Source: Phyllobacterium bourgognense (GTDB lineage Bacteria; Pseudomonadota; Alphaproteobacteria; Rhizobiales; Rhizobiaceae). From it: 64,000 nucleotides of DNA. Within the stretch, counting starts at the first letter, position 1, and the number at the start of each line of letters is the position of its first letter. A program made the position numbers and the translations under genes. The stretch lies in NCBI RefSeq assembly GCF_003337575.1, contig NZ_QPJM01000016.1:53594-117593 (forward strand), given 5' to 3'. The notes beneath the pieces were generated by a model, which saw only the letters and a list, made by a program, of their open reading frames with translations, was not told the origin of the DNA and made no database searches. Positions 24,120-37,194 of this stretch are shown piece by piece.

Positions 24120-24874
24120 GGCGCGTTCCTCACCCCAGCAAATTTTTCATTGAACGAACGCAACAGATCCGCCTTCACCTGCTCATTGCGATAATTGCGC
24201 GGCAGACGGATATCGAACATGCCGATAACATGAGCGGGACGTTCGGAAAGCACGATGATACGGTCGGCGAGCATGATCGCTTCCTGCAGATTATGCGTCA
24301 CCATCAACGCGGTTGTTGGACGCTCGGACCATACGGAGAGTAGCATATGCCGGAGTTGCTGCGCTGTGGACTCATCCAGTGAGACAAATGGTTCATCAAG
24401 CAAAAGTATATCCGGCTCGATCGCCAGCGCGCGCGCTATCGCCGCGCGGCGTGCCAGCCCGAGCGACAGCTCTGCCGGATAGAAATTGCGCATCTTCGAC
24501 AGGCCGAGCGTGCTGAACAAGCCGTCGAGATTGGTCTCGCGGTTGGGCTTCGGTATGGCGAGCCGCACGTTCTGCTCGACCGTGCGCCACGGCAGAAGCA
24601 TCGGCTCCTGAAACACCGCCCCGATACGCGCGTCCGCCAATCCGGGCAACTGGATCGACCCGCGATAGTCGCTGTCGAGACCAAGCAAAATGCGTAGTGT
24701 GGTGGTCTTGCCGCAACCTGACGGCCCAAGGATACAGGCGAACTCGTTCTGCTCGACCTCGAAGCGCAGATCGCGCAGGACCTCGATCGTTCCACCGTTG
24801 GACGAGCGGAACGCTTTCTCTTCTATGTTGACCTTAAGCCGCGCTGCGACGCCAGCGAGTTGATGTGTGTTCAA
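24116..24874 (-). CDS. ABC transporter ATP-binding protein, NitT/TauT type
   Basis: About 252 residues with Walker A GPSGCGKTTT, Q-loop FQEPMLLPWRTV, signature LSLGLARRAAIA (a variant of LSGGQ with Leu in position 4), and Walker B ILLLDEPFVSLD. It belongs to the nitrate/sulfonate/taurine class. No ATG is suitably placed; the TTG at 24874, overlapping the permease gene by 41 bases, is my best start. It is coupled to the permease and the binding protein upstream. Confidence 0.82.
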   Translation of the reverse strand: MNTHQLAGVAARLKVNIEEKAFRSSNGGTIEVLRDLRFEVEQNEFACILGPSGCGKTTTLRILLGLDSDYRGSIQLPGLADARIGAVFQEPMLLPWRTVEQNVRLAIPKPNRETNLDGLFSTLGLSKMRNFYPAELSLGLARRAAIARALAIEPDILLLDEPFVSLDESTAQQLRHMLLSVWSERPTTALMVTHNLQEAIMLADRIIVLSERPAHVIGMFDIRLPRNYRNEQVKADLLRSFNEKFAGVRNAP

Positions 24875-25652
24875 GCGGTTGCACCACGACGAGTTCGATG
24901 AAGAGCATGACGGCAACAAAGGCCAGTGTATAGGCCAGTATCGCCGCGACATCGAAGAGTTGAAAAAACAGATTGATCTGAAAACCAACACCGTTGGAGC
25001 GGCCGAGCAGCTCGACCACGAGCACAATTTTCCAGATCAGCGAAATACCGGAACGCGATGCGGCGGCAATATAGGGCTGCAGCTGGGGTATCAGTATATG
25101 TCGCAAGCGATCGAGTGCATTGAAGCGGTACACCTGCGCCATTTCCGCGTAGCGCGGATCGAGCGCCCTCGTTCCTTCGCGCATGGTGACGACCACATTC
25201 GGGATCTTGTTGAGCGCTACGGCGCCGATCGCTGCGGCTTCATTGAGCCCGAACCAGATATAGGCGAGGACGATGATGACCAGCGCCGGTATGTTGAGGA
25301 AGAGAATGACCCACGGATTGAAGAACTCGTCTGCGCGTCGATGACTGCCAAGCAGCACACCGATCACCGAACCTATCAGCATCGCCAGAACGAAGGAGGC
25401 GGCGACGCGGCACAAGGTGATACCGAGATTGTAGGGCAGATCGCCGCTCGTTGTTTCACTTATGAATGTTTGCAGAACAAGCAACGGCGCCGGGAACGAG
25501 CGGCTGGGCCAGATCGTCGCTCCAAGGTGCCAAGCAACGACCAATGCGCCAAAGGACAGCAACACCATAAGCGCCGAGCTCCATTGCCGCTTTGAAGCGG
25601 CGGTGGAAACAAGCTTGCCGGTTTGCTGCTGTTCGCTCGATGCGAGAGCCAA
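24834..25652 (-). CDS. ABC transporter permease, NitT/TauT type
   Basis: The 272-residue inner-membrane protein has six hydrophobic segments and the EAA loop region (ALDPRYAEMAQVYRFNALDR near residue 170) of the nitrate/sulfonate/taurine permeases. It starts directly after the stop of the binding-protein gene and overlaps the ATPase gene. The substrate is not given by the sequence. Confidence 0.88.
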   Translation of the reverse strand: MALASSEQQQTGKLVSTAASKRQWSSALMVLLSFGALVVAWHLGATIWPSRSFPAPLLVLQTFISETTSGDLPYNLGITLCRVAASFVLAMLIGSVIGVLLGSHRRADEFFNPWVILFLNIPALVIIVLAYIWFGLNEAAAIGAVALNKIPNVVVTMREGTRALDPRYAEMAQVYRFNALDRLRHILIPQLQPYIAAASRSGISLIWKIVLVVELLGRSNGVGFQINLFFQLFDVAAILAYTLAFVAVMLFIELVVVQPLEHTSTRWRRSAA

Positions 25653-26636
25653 TTAGTCTGCCCTCCAGAATGTGCCCGGTGCCAAGGTTTTTCCGGGGCC
25701 GACAAGCCGTTCGCCGCCAAGATCGGCGAGGATAGCATAGAGCTTCATCGCGTCGGCCTGTTCGTCCTCGATTGGCCGGTCGGGAATACCGTCACGATAC
25801 CGGTCACGCAGGACATCGAGTTCATGGCCCTCGGCTTTCACCACCGACGCCAGACGTTGCCATTCCTCATCGGAACTGCGCAGCAAAGCCTTCGCATCTC
25901 TGCTGGCCTTGACGAAACCTGCGATTGCGTCCGGATGGGCGTCGGCCCATTTGTCGTGAAAGATGTAACCGATAGCCGACACGTCACCTGTAGCGCCTAG
26001 AGCCTTTGCAGCATCGCTGGTACTGACCAAGCGGTGAAACCCGTTGGCTTCGAGCCGAGCGCAAAAATTCCAGAAGTTCAGCACGGCATCCAGTTCGCCT
26101 TGCTGCGCTTTTTCGGCAAGCAGCGGCGGCGTGCCGTAGACAATTTCGCTTTGCGCCGGCAGATCGAGTGAGAACTGGTGCTTGGCATAGCCCTGCATAA
26201 GCAGCCAGCTCTTGTCCAGCGGCCCACCTGCCACACCGATCTTCTTGCCTTTCAGATCCGCCAGACTTTTGATCGGCGAGCCATCAGGAACCATCAAGGC
26301 GCCGACTGAACTCGAATATGGCACGAAAGTCAGGTCTTCGCCCGATGCACGCTGCCGCGACACCCAGAGCCAGTCCGTGACAATGATATCGACATCCCCG
26401 GCCATCATGGCGACATTGGTCGCATCTTCACTGGCGAAGAAGCGGACATCGACATTCACGCCATGTTTTTCGTCGAGCTTGTGCTGCTTGATCGTATCCA
26501 GTTCCCAATTGACGGTCCCGAATTTCAGGACGCCAACACGAACGGTTTCCGCAGCCGGGCTCGCCTGCGTGCCAAAACCAAGAGCGAGCGCCAACAAAAT
26601 ACAGAAGCGGAAAAGGCGTTGATGCAGTCCTGTCAC
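25653..26636 (-). CDS. ABC substrate-binding protein, NitT/TauT type
   Basis: The 327-residue periplasmic protein has a signal peptide (FCILLALALGFGTQASPAA) and a type-2 binding fold (VRVGVLKFGTVNWELDTI at the mature start, GKKIGVAGGPLDKSWLL in the middle). The start is GTG at 26636 with GGAGGA upstream. With the permease, ATPase, metallohydrolase and SoxYZ-like genes it forms one minus-strand operon beside the xox genes, so its ligand is likely linked to C1 or quinoprotein metabolism; the ligand is unknown. Confidence 0.87.
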   Translation of the reverse strand: MTGLHQRLFRFCILLALALGFGTQASPAAETVRVGVLKFGTVNWELDTIKQHKLDEKHGVNVDVRFFASEDATNVAMMAGDVDIIVTDWLWVSRQRASGEDLTFVPYSSSVGALMVPDGSPIKSLADLKGKKIGVAGGPLDKSWLLMQGYAKHQFSLDLPAQSEIVYGTPPLLAEKAQQGELDAVLNFWNFCARLEANGFHRLVSTSDAAKALGATGDVSAIGYIFHDKWADAHPDAIAGFVKASRDAKALLRSSDEEWQRLASVVKAEGHELDVLRDRYRDGIPDRPIEDEQADAMKLYAILADLGGERLVGPGKTLAPGTFWRAD

Positions 26637-26672
26637 GATGTCCTCCCAGACAGATCGCCATGCGTTTACGAC

Positions 26673-26882
26673 CTAGAGCTCCAGGTCCTTTGTCGGATAA
26701 TCGCATTTCCACCGAACGACCTTGAGCTTTGGATGTTCCCCGGACCATTTTGCAATTTCCGTCGGTGCGAGGATCATGCAATTGTTCAGGCCGCCCCTGT
26801 TTTCAAAATGCAGGCGCTCCTCCCGGCAACTTGCCGGGTTGGCTATGAGACAGATGGTCAAAACGAGATCAACAACATCCAT
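26673..26882 (-). CDS. Small conserved protein (69 aa)
   Basis: The peptide starts MDVVDLVLTICLIANPASCR and ends WKCDYPTKDLEL; it has a hydrophobic N-terminus and three cysteines, so it may be a small exported or anchored protein. I have seen similar short hypothetical proteins in Rhizobiales, without a known function. The ATG at 26882 has GGGAGGTG in front; the longer frame from 27020 lacks support. It is upstream of the ABC operon on the same strand, 36 bp before the GTG start at 26636. Confidence 0.65.
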   Translation of the reverse strand: MDVVDLVLTICLIANPASCREERLHFENRGGLNNCMILAPTEIAKWSGEHPKLKVVRWKCDYPTKDLEL

Positions 26883-27212
26883 ACAGGCACCTCCCAATCC
26901 TCTCACACGTCCAACCTTCATAGCGCCGAAATCGCAGGAGTCCTGACTGGCCAGAAGATTGTAGTGCGGATTTCCCAAGGTGCCCGATGAGAAATGTTCG
27001 TCACAAATTACGGGTGCCATCTCTTGGCGTCAATTGCAACCGGCCGAGAAAACACGATCGTGAAAGCTGCGGCGTTATATCCTTTCCAAACAATTGACTT
27101 ATCAGGCGCTGAAGGTACCTTCTGGAAGTGTTCTAAAAATTGGGGCGCCAATGCATGGAAAATTGGCGCCGGTCTTCGTCCAGGGCACCCTTGGCGAAAA
27201 TGAGGAGATGCC
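26883..27212. other. 330-bp gap between divergent genes
   Basis: No gene is evident. The gap must hold promoters for the leftward small-protein/ABC genes and the rightward cytochrome gene. Near the cytochrome gene are two related segments, ATTGGGGCGCCAAT and AATTGGCGCC (27137-27170), that are close to palindromic and could be operator half-sites. GAGGAG precedes the cytochrome start. Confidence 0.4.
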
Positions 27213-27599
27213 ATGCGTTATTCTACCGTTCTGATTGGACTATCAGTTGCGATTCTGTCTGTTGCCGGAGCCCGCGCCCAGGACGCCGGCGACGCCACAG
27301 CAGGAGCGACAGTTTTCAAGAAATGTGCAGTCTGTCACGTGGCGGATAGCGACAAGAACAAGGTCGGACCATCTTTGTTTAAAGTGATGGGCAGAACCGC
27401 GGGAACGCATCCAGGCTTCAGCTATTCACCTGCAATGAAGGCGGCAGGCGCCGCGGGACTTGTCTGGGATACTGCCAGCCTGCGTGATTATCTGCACGAT
27501 CCGAAGGCCAAGGTCAAAGGCACGAAAATGGCCTTTCCCGGTCTGAAGGACGACAAGGAAATCACTGATCTCGAAGCCTATCTGAATCAATATAAATAG
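27213..27599 (+). CDS. Class I cytochrome c (c2/c550-like)
   Basis: The 128-residue periplasmic protein has a signal peptide ending GARA, a heme-binding CAVCH motif, and a distal Met in TKMAFPGL. The pattern NKVGPSLFKVMGRTAGTHPGFSYS is that of cytochrome c2 of Rhizobiales. It could shuttle electrons from XoxG to the terminal oxidase. It stands alone, facing a convergent thioredoxin-fold gene. Confidence 0.92.
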   Translation: MRYSTVLIGLSVAILSVAGARAQDAGDATAGATVFKKCAVCHVADSDKNKVGPSLFKVMGRTAGTHPGFSYSPAMKAAGAAGLVWDTASLRDYLHDPKAKVKGTKMAFPGLKDDKEITDLEAYLNQYK

Positions 27600-27606
27600 C
27601 CGGATC

Positions 27607-27631
27607 GCCGCCGGTCGATCCGGCCGGCGGC
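27607..27631. terminator. GC-rich hairpin between convergent genes
   Basis: GCCGCCGG and CCGGCGGC form a perfect 8-bp stem with a 9-base loop, 8 bp after the cytochrome stop and 7 bp before the convergent stop. No T tract is present. Confidence 0.45.
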
Positions 27632-27637
27632 ACCCTG

Positions 27638-28195
27638 TCAGACAATCTCACGCCATTTGATCGAACAGCCGACCGATGCGATCTGCTCGCGCGGCCCCTG
27701 CCCTGTATTGGCGACGTCCTTCATCGCCTCGAACAGGTCGCGGCGGATATCCTGCGCCGCTGCTTCCTTGCGCGATGCGTCGAGGCGTCCGCGATATTGT
27801 AACTCACCCGCGCCATTGAACCCGAAGAAATCGGGTGTGCAGACGGCCCCGTATGTACGTGCCACACTTTGATCGGCATCATGCAGATAGTGAAACGGGA
27901 ACGCGTTCTCGCGGGCAAAAACCTCCATGTTTTCAAACGAATCGGCAGGATAGGCATTTGCGTCATTGGCGTTGATGGCGACGAAGCCCATGCCGAGTTC
28001 CTTGAGATCCCGGGCGTCGCGGACAATGCGCTGGATGACCGCTTTTACATAAGGACAATGGTTGCAGATGAAAGCAACAACCAGCCCTTTGTCGCCGGCC
28101 TGTGCCAGAATGGAATGCTGCCGGCCATCGGTACCGATCAGGTTCGCATCAACAGCCTTCCAGCCAAAATCACAAAGGGGTGGTATCGCCGCCAT
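27638..28195 (-). CDS. Thioredoxin-fold protein (AhpC/TSA-like)
   Basis: The 185-residue cytosolic protein has a peroxiredoxin/thioredoxin fold with FICNHCPYVKAV near residue 42, where CxxC is the redox pair, and a later YGAVCTPDFFGFN. Proteins of this kind are annotated as thioredoxin family and are common at the end of cbb operons in some Rhizobiales; a role in redox control is possible. It lies 15 bp after the Rpe stop, so it is probably co-transcribed with the cbb operon. Confidence 0.85.
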   Translation of the reverse strand: MAAIPPLCDFGWKAVDANLIGTDGRQHSILAQAGDKGLVVAFICNHCPYVKAVIQRIVRDARDLKELGMGFVAINANDANAYPADSFENMEVFARENAFPFHYLHDADQSVARTYGAVCTPDFFGFNGAGELQYRGRLDASRKEAAAQDIRRDLFEAMKDVANTGQGPREQIASVGCSIKWREIV

Positions 28196-28210
28196 TATCG
28201 TCTCCTCCGC

Positions 28211-28900
28211 TCAAGCTGCCGCCCGATGCCTCGCATGGTCGGCAGCATGACGGATTGCAGCGATATTGTCAGCATAGGCCGCCTTGCCGTTTCCCTTGAA
28301 GACCGCCGATCCGGCTACAAGCACATTTGCCCCTGCCGCTGCAACGAGCGGCGCGGTTTCAGGCGTCACGCCGCCGTCGATTTCGATATGAATCGGGCGG
28401 TTGCCGATCATCCCCTTCACGCGTCGTACCTTGTCGACGACCGAGGGGATGAACGCCTGTCCGCCGAAACCCGGATTGACTGTCATCAAGAGCACCAGAT
28501 CGAGCCGGTCAAGCACATATTCGATGACGCTTTCCGGGGTAGACGGGTTGAGCGACACGCCCGCCTTCTTGCCAAGACTGCGAATGGCCTGCAGCGAGCG
28601 ATCGAGATGCGGGCCGGCTTCCGCATGCACCGTAATGTAGTCGCATCCCGCATCGGCAAAGGCCCCGAAATAGGCATCTGTCGGGGCGATCATCAGATGA
28701 CAATCGAATATCGCGGACGTCCGGTTGCGGATCGATTTTATGATCTGCGGCCCGAACGTGATGTTGGGCACGAAATGCCCGTCCATCACGTCGAGATGCA
28801 CCCAGTCGGCACCCGCCGCCATGACGTCTTCGACTTCCTGGCCGAGCCGGGAAAAATCCGCGGAAAGCACGGACGGCGCAATGAGTACGTTCCTGTTCAT
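28211..28900 (-). CDS. cbbE: Ribulose-phosphate 3-epimerase
   Basis: This enzyme interconverts ribulose 5-phosphate and xylulose 5-phosphate in the Calvin cycle. The 229-residue TIM barrel shows [29 protein letters not shown] with metal ligands, [16 protein letters not shown] and IEIDGG, all family hallmarks. Its ATG overlaps the cbbX stop. Confidence 0.96.
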   Translation of the reverse strand: MNRNVLIAPSVLSADFSRLGQEVEDVMAAGADWVHLDVMDGHFVPNITFGPQIIKSIRNRTSAIFDCHLMIAPTDAYFGAFADAGCDYITVHAEAGPHLDRSLQAIRSLGKKAGVSLNPSTPESVIEYVLDRLDLVLLMTVNPGFGGQAFIPSVVDKVRRVKGMIGNRPIHIEIDGGVTPETAPLVAAAGANVLVAGSAVFKGNGKAAYADNIAAIRHAADHARHRAAA

Positions 28901-29835
28901 GGCGTTTTCTCCTCTCCTGACGATGCGGAAAACACCCGGCTGACCCTGATATCGTCCGCAGTAATCGTTGACAACGCCGCCGCATCTGTCGGCCCGTTGG
29001 ATGCCTCAAACAGCCGGTTGGCGTGGCGCAATCTCGCCCTGTCCAGCGCATTGCGAATGGAGCGGGCATTGGCAAAGTGCGGCTGCTGGCGGCGCCGTTC
29101 GATATAGTCGGCCATGATGGCGCGGCCTTTCGCATCGAACGTATAGTTCTGCTTCGACAACATCGTCTCGGAAATACTCAGCAACTCGTCGGAGCTATAA
29201 TCCGGAAAATCGATGTGGTGGGCGATGCGCGAACGAAAACCGGGATTGCTCTCGAAGAACTTGTCCATGCGATCAGCATAGCCCGCAAGAATCACCACGA
29301 GATCATCACGCTGGTTTTCCATCACCTGCAACAATATCTCGATCGCTTCCTGTCCGTAGTCGCGCTCGTTCTCCTGGCGGTGCAGATAATAGGCCTCGTC
29401 GATGAACAGCACGCCGCCCATGGCTTTCTTCAGGATCTCCTTGGTCTTAGGCGCCGTATGCCCGATATATTGCCCGACCAGATCGTCCCGCGTCACAGAG
29501 ACGAGATGGCCCTTGCGGATATAACCGAGGCGATGCAACAGGTCCGCCATGCGCATTGCAACCGTGGTCTTGCCGGTGCCGGGATTGCCGCTGAAACTCA
29601 TATGCAGCGTCGGCGTTTCATGCGCGAGGCCCATGCGCCGGCGTGCCCGCTCGACCAGCAGCAATGCTGCAGTCTCCTTGATCCGCTGCTTGACCGGCTT
29701 CAGGCCGATCAAGTCGCGGTCGAGTTCGTCCAGCACCTCCTTGACGCCGGATTCAACATATTCGGCGCGCAGGTCGATGGCAGACGGAACCTCCACAGGA
29801 AGCTCCTCGAGTTGCGTGATGCTGGCATCAGCCAT
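28897..29835 (-). CDS. cbbX: RuBisCO activase CbbX
   Basis: CbbX is an AAA+ ATPase that removes inhibitory sugar phosphates from red-type RuBisCO. The 312-residue protein has Walker [10 protein letters not shown] at about residue 83, Walker [13 protein letters not shown] and the pore-loop region near [10 protein letters not shown]. It starts at 29835, overlapping cbbS by 8 bases; an in-frame start at 30024 would lie inside cbbS. Its presence fits the form IC RuBisCO here. Confidence 0.96.
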   Translation of the reverse strand: MADASITQLEELPVEVPSAIDLRAEYVESGVKEVLDELDRDLIGLKPVKQRIKETAALLLVERARRRMGLAHETPTLHMSFSGNPGTGKTTVAMRMADLLHRLGYIRKGHLVSVTRDDLVGQYIGHTAPKTKEILKKAMGGVLFIDEAYYLHRQENERDYGQEAIEILLQVMENQRDDLVVILAGYADRMDKFFESNPGFRSRIAHHIDFPDYSSDELLSISETMLSKQNYTFDAKGRAIMADYIERRRQQPHFANARSIRNALDRARLRHANRLFEASNGPTDAAALSTITADDIRVSRVFSASSGEEKTP

Positions 29836-30247
29836 AGCGCTGCCCCGCTGGCTTGTCGGTTGCGTAGGACCTCGTCGTGTAGCGAACCACGCGGCCCTCG
29901 CCTTCCTGGCGGGCAAGGTGGAACCCGGGCTCTTCCGGCGGGCGGTTGACGAGGAAGGACAGCTTGACCGATTCCCAGCCATGGGTGTTGTCGAAGGCGA
30001 CAAGGCGAATGTAATAATCGCCATAGACCTTGCGGCACTCCTTCAGCTCCATCATGAGGGCGGCCGCATCCGGGTTGTCGAACATCGGATGTCCCCACAT
30101 GTCCCAATAGGTGTTGCGCGGGTGCGGGTCATCGGTGAACTCGAGGCTGACCGCCCAGCCATTGTCGATGCAATACTGCACCTGCTTGGCGATCTGCTCG
30201 TCGGTCAGGTCAGGCAGGAACGAGAATGCCCCTTGAGTGATACGCAT
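29828..30247 (-). CDS. cbbS: RuBisCO small subunit, form IC
   Basis: The 139-residue protein begins [20 protein letters not shown] and has [17 protein letters not shown] and [19 protein letters not shown]; the long C-terminal tail after residue 110 is the extension of red-type small subunits, with which CbbX interacts. It follows cbbL by 10 bp. Confidence 0.97.
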   Translation of the reverse strand: MRITQGAFSFLPDLTDEQIAKQVQYCIDNGWAVSLEFTDDPHPRNTYWDMWGHPMFDNPDAAALMMELKECRKVYGDYYIRLVAFDNTHGWESVKLSFLVNRPPEEPGFHLARQEGEGRVVRYTTRSYATDKPAGQRYG

Positions 30248-30257
30248 GTCGTTTCTC

Positions 30258-33096
<2,839 letters not shown>

Positions 33097-33115
33097 GATC
33101 AATACTCCTTTCAGT

Positions 33116-35128
33116 TCAGTTGATGAGCTTGCGCGCCGTGGCGACGATGTTTTCAGGCGTGATATTGAAGTGACGGTAGAGATCCGGCGCCGGGGCGCTG
33201 GCGCCAAAGCCCTGCATGCCGATGAAGGCACCCTTTTCACCGATCCAGCGATCCCAGCCGAGGCGGGACGCAGCCTCTATGCCGATGCGGGGCGCCGCAG
33301 CCAGAACCGAGCGGCGATAGGCCGGGGTTTGCGCTTCGAACAACTCCCAGGACGGCATCGAGACAACGGCTGCCGGGATCTTGTACTGACCGCGCAGCAT
33401 GTCGGCGGCGGTGCAGGCAATTTCGACTTCCGAACCAGTCGCCATCAGCGTAATCGCGCGTGGTTCCGCTGTTTCGCGCAGGACATAAGCGCCGCGGCTC
33501 GACCGGTTTTCCTCTGTATGAGCGTGACGCAGCATCGCAAGATTCTGGCGTGACAGGACGATGACGCTCGGCCGGTCGGCGTATTTCAGTGCGAGCTCCC
33601 AGCACTCGGCGGTTTCAATGATATCGGCGGGGCGGAACACGTTTATGCCGGGTGTTGCCCGCAGCATCGCCAGATGTTCGATCGGCTGATGGGTTGGACC
33701 ATCCTCACCGAGACCAATCGAGTCATGGGTCATGACGTAGATGACCTGCTGACCCATCAGCGCCGAGAGACGCATCGCACCACGCGCATAATCGGCGAAG
33801 GCCAGGAAGGTGCCGCCATAGGGAATGAAGCCGCCATGCAGGGCAAGGCCGTTCATCGCCGCCGCCATGCCATGTTCGCGGATGCCATAATGGATATAGC
33901 GGCCGGAAAAACTTTGCGGTGTGACGTCCCGCATGCCCGGCGTAACGGTCAGGTTTGAGTGGGTAAGGTCAGCCGAACCGCCAATCGTCAGATCGGTAGC
34001 ATTGTTGATGACACCAAGCACCATTTCCGAAGCCTTGCGTGTCGCGACCTTGGTTGCCTTCTCGACATGCTCGCGGCGGAATGCGCCAAGCTCTTCAAAC
34101 AGGCTCGCCGGCAACTGCTTCTGAACGGCCTGCCTGAGGTCGTCCCCATGCGGTGATGCCCCCATTCGTACACACCATTCGCGCCGCTCGTCGGCTCCAC
34201 GACGCGCCACGTCGCGCCAGGTCTCGATGATTTCTTCGGGAACCTCGAATGGCCGATGCGGCCAGTCGATTGCCTGACGCACTGCCGCGATTTCGCTGTC
34301 GCCTAGCGGAGCACCATGGGTCTTCTCGGTTCCCTGCAGATTGGGCGCACCTTTGCCGATGATGGTGCGGCACGAGATCAGCGACGGCCGGTCAGAAGAC
34401 CTGGCGCGGGCAATGGCATCGGCGATTTCTTCGTGGTCGTGGCCGTCGATCTCCTGAACATCGAAACCTGCCGCCTCGAACCGCATCAGCTGGTCCATGG
34501 ATGTCGAAAGAGAGGTCGGCCCGTCGATCGAGATGGAATTGTTGTCCCAGAAGACGATGAGCTTCGACAGTCTCAGATGACCGGCAAGATCGATTGCCTC
34601 GTGACTTATGCCCTCCTGCAGGCAACCATCTCCTGCGATCACATAAGTATGGTGATCGACGATATCCTCGCCGAACCGCTGCACCAGCAAACGCTCGGCC
34701 AGCGCCATGCCGACGGCGGTTGCAATGCCTTGTCCGAGCGGGCCCGTCGTCATCTCGATGCCCTGCGCATGACCATATTCAGGATGGCCGGCCGTCTTGG
34801 CGCCAAGCTGACGGAAACGCTGCAGTTCCTCGATCGGCATGTCGGGATAGCCGATCAGATAGTGCAGGGCGTATTGCAGCATCGAGCCATGTCCGGCCGA
34901 CAAAACGAACCTGTCGCGATCCGGCCATTGCGGATGCAATGGATCGAGCTTGATGAAGCGGTTGAAGAGAACCGTTGCGACGTCGGCCATGCCCATCGGC
35001 ATGCCGGGATGCCCGGAATTGGCCTTCTGAACGCTGTCCATAACCAGCGCCCGGATTGCATTAGCCATATCCCGTTCCGAAACGGTTTCAGTTTCCGGCG
35101 TTTCTTGAAGCAAAGCTTGCGTATTCAT
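33116..35128 (-). CDS. cbbT: Transketolase
   Basis: Thiamine-diphosphate enzyme that moves two-carbon units in the Calvin cycle. The 670-residue protein has [12 protein letters not shown] near residue 38, the diphosphate motif [20 protein letters not shown] near 150-170, and TYVIAGDG; later [20 protein letters not shown] near residue 475. The ATG at 35128 has AAGGAG upstream. It lies between cbbP and cbbA with short gaps (11 and 19 bp). Confidence 0.97.
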   Translation of the reverse strand: MNTQALLQETPETETVSERDMANAIRALVMDSVQKANSGHPGMPMGMADVATVLFNRFIKLDPLHPQWPDRDRFVLSAGHGSMLQYALHYLIGYPDMPIEELQRFRQLGAKTAGHPEYGHAQGIEMTTGPLGQGIATAVGMALAERLLVQRFGEDIVDHHTYVIAGDGCLQEGISHEAIDLAGHLRLSKLIVFWDNNSISIDGPTSLSTSMDQLMRFEAAGFDVQEIDGHDHEEIADAIARARSSDRPSLISCRTIIGKGAPNLQGTEKTHGAPLGDSEIAAVRQAIDWPHRPFEVPEEIIETWRDVARRGADERREWCVRMGASPHGDDLRQAVQKQLPASLFEELGAFRREHVEKATKVATRKASEMVLGVINNATDLTIGGSADLTHSNLTVTPGMRDVTPQSFSGRYIHYGIREHGMAAAMNGLALHGGFIPYGGTFLAFADYARGAMRLSALMGQQVIYVMTHDSIGLGEDGPTHQPIEHLAMLRATPGINVFRPADIIETAECWELALKYADRPSVIVLSRQNLAMLRHAHTEENRSSRGAYVLRETAEPRAITLMATGSEVEIACTAADMLRGQYKIPAAVVSMPSWELFEAQTPAYRRSVLAAAPRIGIEAASRLGWDRWIGEKGAFIGMQGFGASAPAPDLYRHFNITPENIVATARKLIN

Positions 35129-35139
35129 CGCTATCTCCT

Positions 35140-36012
35140 TCACGAGGCGCGGTTTTTGCGTTCGATCAACTGCATGATCAGCGGCGTCAGGATAAGTTGC
35201 ATGGCGAGATCTAGCTTGTTGCCAGGGACGACGATCGAATTGGCCCGCGACATGAAGGAATCGTGGATCATCGACAGCAGATAGGGGAAATCGATCCCGC
35301 GCGGCCGGGCAAAACGGATCACCAGCATCGACTCGTCCGGCGTCGGTATCCACCGCGCAATGAACGGGTTTGACGTATCGACAATCGGTACGCGCTGGAA
35401 ATTGATGTCGGTCAGCGTGAATTGCGGCGTGATGTAGCGGACATAATCCGGCATGCGGCGCAGGATCACATCCATGACCGCCTCGGTGGAATAGCCGCGG
35501 GTCGAACGATCACGATGGATCTTCTGAATCCATTCGAGATTGATAACGGGAACGACGCCGATTTTCAGATCCGCGTGGCGGGCAAGGTTGACGCCCTCCG
35601 CTACAGCGCAGCCATGCAAACCCTCATAGAACAGCAAGGTGCTCGGCGGAAAATCGCGCCATTCGGTGAATGTGCCTGCAGGTGCGTCGTATTGCGCAGC
35701 TTCCTCTTCGTCGTGGATATAGGTCCGCGTCTGGCCCGTACCCCGGCGGCCGTATTCCTCGAAAACCTCATCGAGCTTGTTCAACTCGTTGGCATCGACA
35801 TGGAAATGCGTGAAATTGGGGTTACCCTTGGCTTCTTCCTCCGCAACCTTTGCCTTCATCGCATTGCGGTCATACCGGTGGAATGCGTCGCCCTCGATGA
35901 AAGCGGCCTCGATATGCTCGCGGCGGAAAATCTGCTCGAAGATGCGCTTCACGGAGGTCGTTCCCGCGCCTGACGAGCCAGTGATCGATATGATTGGGTG
36001 CTTTGCCGACAT
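35140..36012 (-). CDS. cbbP: Phosphoribulokinase
   Basis: It phosphorylates ribulose 5-phosphate to the RuBisCO substrate. The 290-residue length is that of the proteobacterial octameric type. P-loop [19 protein letters not shown] near residue 9, ligand region [10 protein letters not shown] and the catalytic-loop FYEGLHGC are present. The ATG at 36012 follows GGAGGAAG. Proteobacterial enzymes of this type are activated by NADH, which would link CO2 fixation to methanol oxidation. Confidence 0.97.
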   Translation of the reverse strand: MSAKHPIISITGSSGAGTTSVKRIFEQIFRREHIEAAFIEGDAFHRYDRNAMKAKVAEEEAKGNPNFTHFHVDANELNKLDEVFEEYGRRGTGQTRTYIHDEEEAAQYDAPAGTFTEWRDFPPSTLLFYEGLHGCAVAEGVNLARHADLKIGVVPVINLEWIQKIHRDRSTRGYSTEAVMDVILRRMPDYVRYITPQFTLTDINFQRVPIVDTSNPFIARWIPTPDESMLVIRFARPRGIDFPYLLSMIHDSFMSRANSIVVPGNKLDLAMQLILTPLIMQLIERKNRAS

Positions 36013-36027
36013 GATTTCTTCCTCCAC

Positions 36028-37077
36028 TCAAACCCTGAACAGGCCACGCTTGCTGAACAGCGGCGCGCGTTCGCCGATGTTGCTGGGCTCGGTGTGATAC
36101 CGGCTGATACGGGCTACTTCCCTCGCCGAACCGAAGATAAACGGCACACGCTGATGCATGGTCTTCGGTGTCAGATCGAGTATGCGGCATGCCGTGTTGG
36201 TCGCAGCGCCGCCCGCCTGCTCGATGAGAAAGGCAATGGGATTGGCTTCGTAGACGAGACGTATACGGCCGTCGCCATAGCCCTTGCGCCTGTCTCCCGG
36301 ATAGAGAAACACGCCGCTGCGCATGAGGATCCGGTACGTTTCCGCGACCAGGGATGCGATCCAGCGCATGTTGAAATCACGCTCGCGTGGTCCTTCGCTG
36401 CCCTTCAGACAGTCATCGACATAGAGCTGCACCGCCTCGTCCCAATGCCGGTAATTGGCGGCATTGATGGCAAATTCATAGGCACGGTCGGGAATAACGA
36501 TACTCGCATAGGCCTGAACAAAGGTCCCGAGCCGCGCCGAAAACACGAAGACATGGGTGCCGCTGCCAAGCGTAAGCACCAAGGCAAGTTGCGGTCCGTA
36601 AATGAAGAAACCGGCAGCGAGCTGGCGATCGCCTTTCTGAAAAAACGATGCGCCAGGCTCGCTGTCCGGCTGGCCTGCCACCGGGAGGATGGAGAAGATG
36701 GTCCCTATCGAGACATTGGTGTCGATGTTGGATGAGCCATCCAGCGGATCGATCGCCAGCGCCAATGGTGCGCTTGGGTCGAGCAAGGCTGGATGTGCGA
36801 GTTCCTCAGAACCATAAAGAGCAACAGGCGCTTGACGCATGGCTTCGAGGAACATGTCGTCTGCGAAGATATCGAGGTCTTTCTGGGAATCGCCATCGGC
36901 ATTTTTGCTGCCCTGGCTGCTGGCGAAGGCCTTGCCGAGCGCACCCTGATTGATCGTGTTGCGAATCTTGACCGCAGTCAGGGATAACTGGCGGACGACC
37001 AGCGAAACGGAAGCGCGCAGCGTATCGCCGCTCTCCGCATAGGATCCAAGAAAGGCATCTAGTGTTGCCGTGGTCAT
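36028..37077 (-). CDS. cbbF: Fructose-1,6-bisphosphatase class I
   Basis: The enzyme removes the 1-phosphate of fructose and sedoheptulose bisphosphates. The 349-residue protein has LALAIDPLDGSSNIDTNVSIG near residue 103 (metal and phosphate ligands) and GVFLYPGDRRKGYGDGRIRL near residue 260. It is the first gene of the cbb operon and faces the divergent cbbR across 117 bp. Confidence 0.96.
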   Translation of the reverse strand: MTTATLDAFLGSYAESGDTLRASVSLVVRQLSLTAVKIRNTINQGALGKAFASSQGSKNADGDSQKDLDIFADDMFLEAMRQAPVALYGSEELAHPALLDPSAPLALAIDPLDGSSNIDTNVSIGTIFSILPVAGQPDSEPGASFFQKGDRQLAAGFFIYGPQLALVLTLGSGTHVFVFSARLGTFVQAYASIVIPDRAYEFAINAANYRHWDEAVQLYVDDCLKGSEGPRERDFNMRWIASLVAETYRILMRSGVFLYPGDRRKGYGDGRIRLVYEANPIAFLIEQAGGAATNTACRILDLTPKTMHQRVPFIFGSAREVARISRYHTEPSNIGERAPLFSKRGLFRV

Positions 37078-37148
37078 GGTGGTCCTCCCTGTCCGATTAT
37101 CTCCGCATCGGACTTCGGGTATGGAACCACGCGAACCGCACTTAGTAA

Positions 37149-37178
37149 AATTTATTATATTTACGTATTCGATAAATT
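37149..37178. promoter_or_regulatory. Probable CbbR binding site
   Basis: The 117-bp gap between cbbF and cbbR holds a 7-bp inverted repeat (AATTTAT and ATAAATT, 16-bp spacer) in an AT-rich stretch with several T-N11-A matches. LysR regulators of cbb operons bind such sites between their own gene and cbbF. The exact contacts cannot be read from sequence. Confidence 0.55.
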
Positions 37179-37194
37179 CTATTAACTGCTAAGC

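Noticed and set aside
27869..29107. 412-codon open frame on the plus strand
   Set aside because: Runs antisense to three real genes (thioredoxin-fold, cbbE, cbbX) and resembles none.
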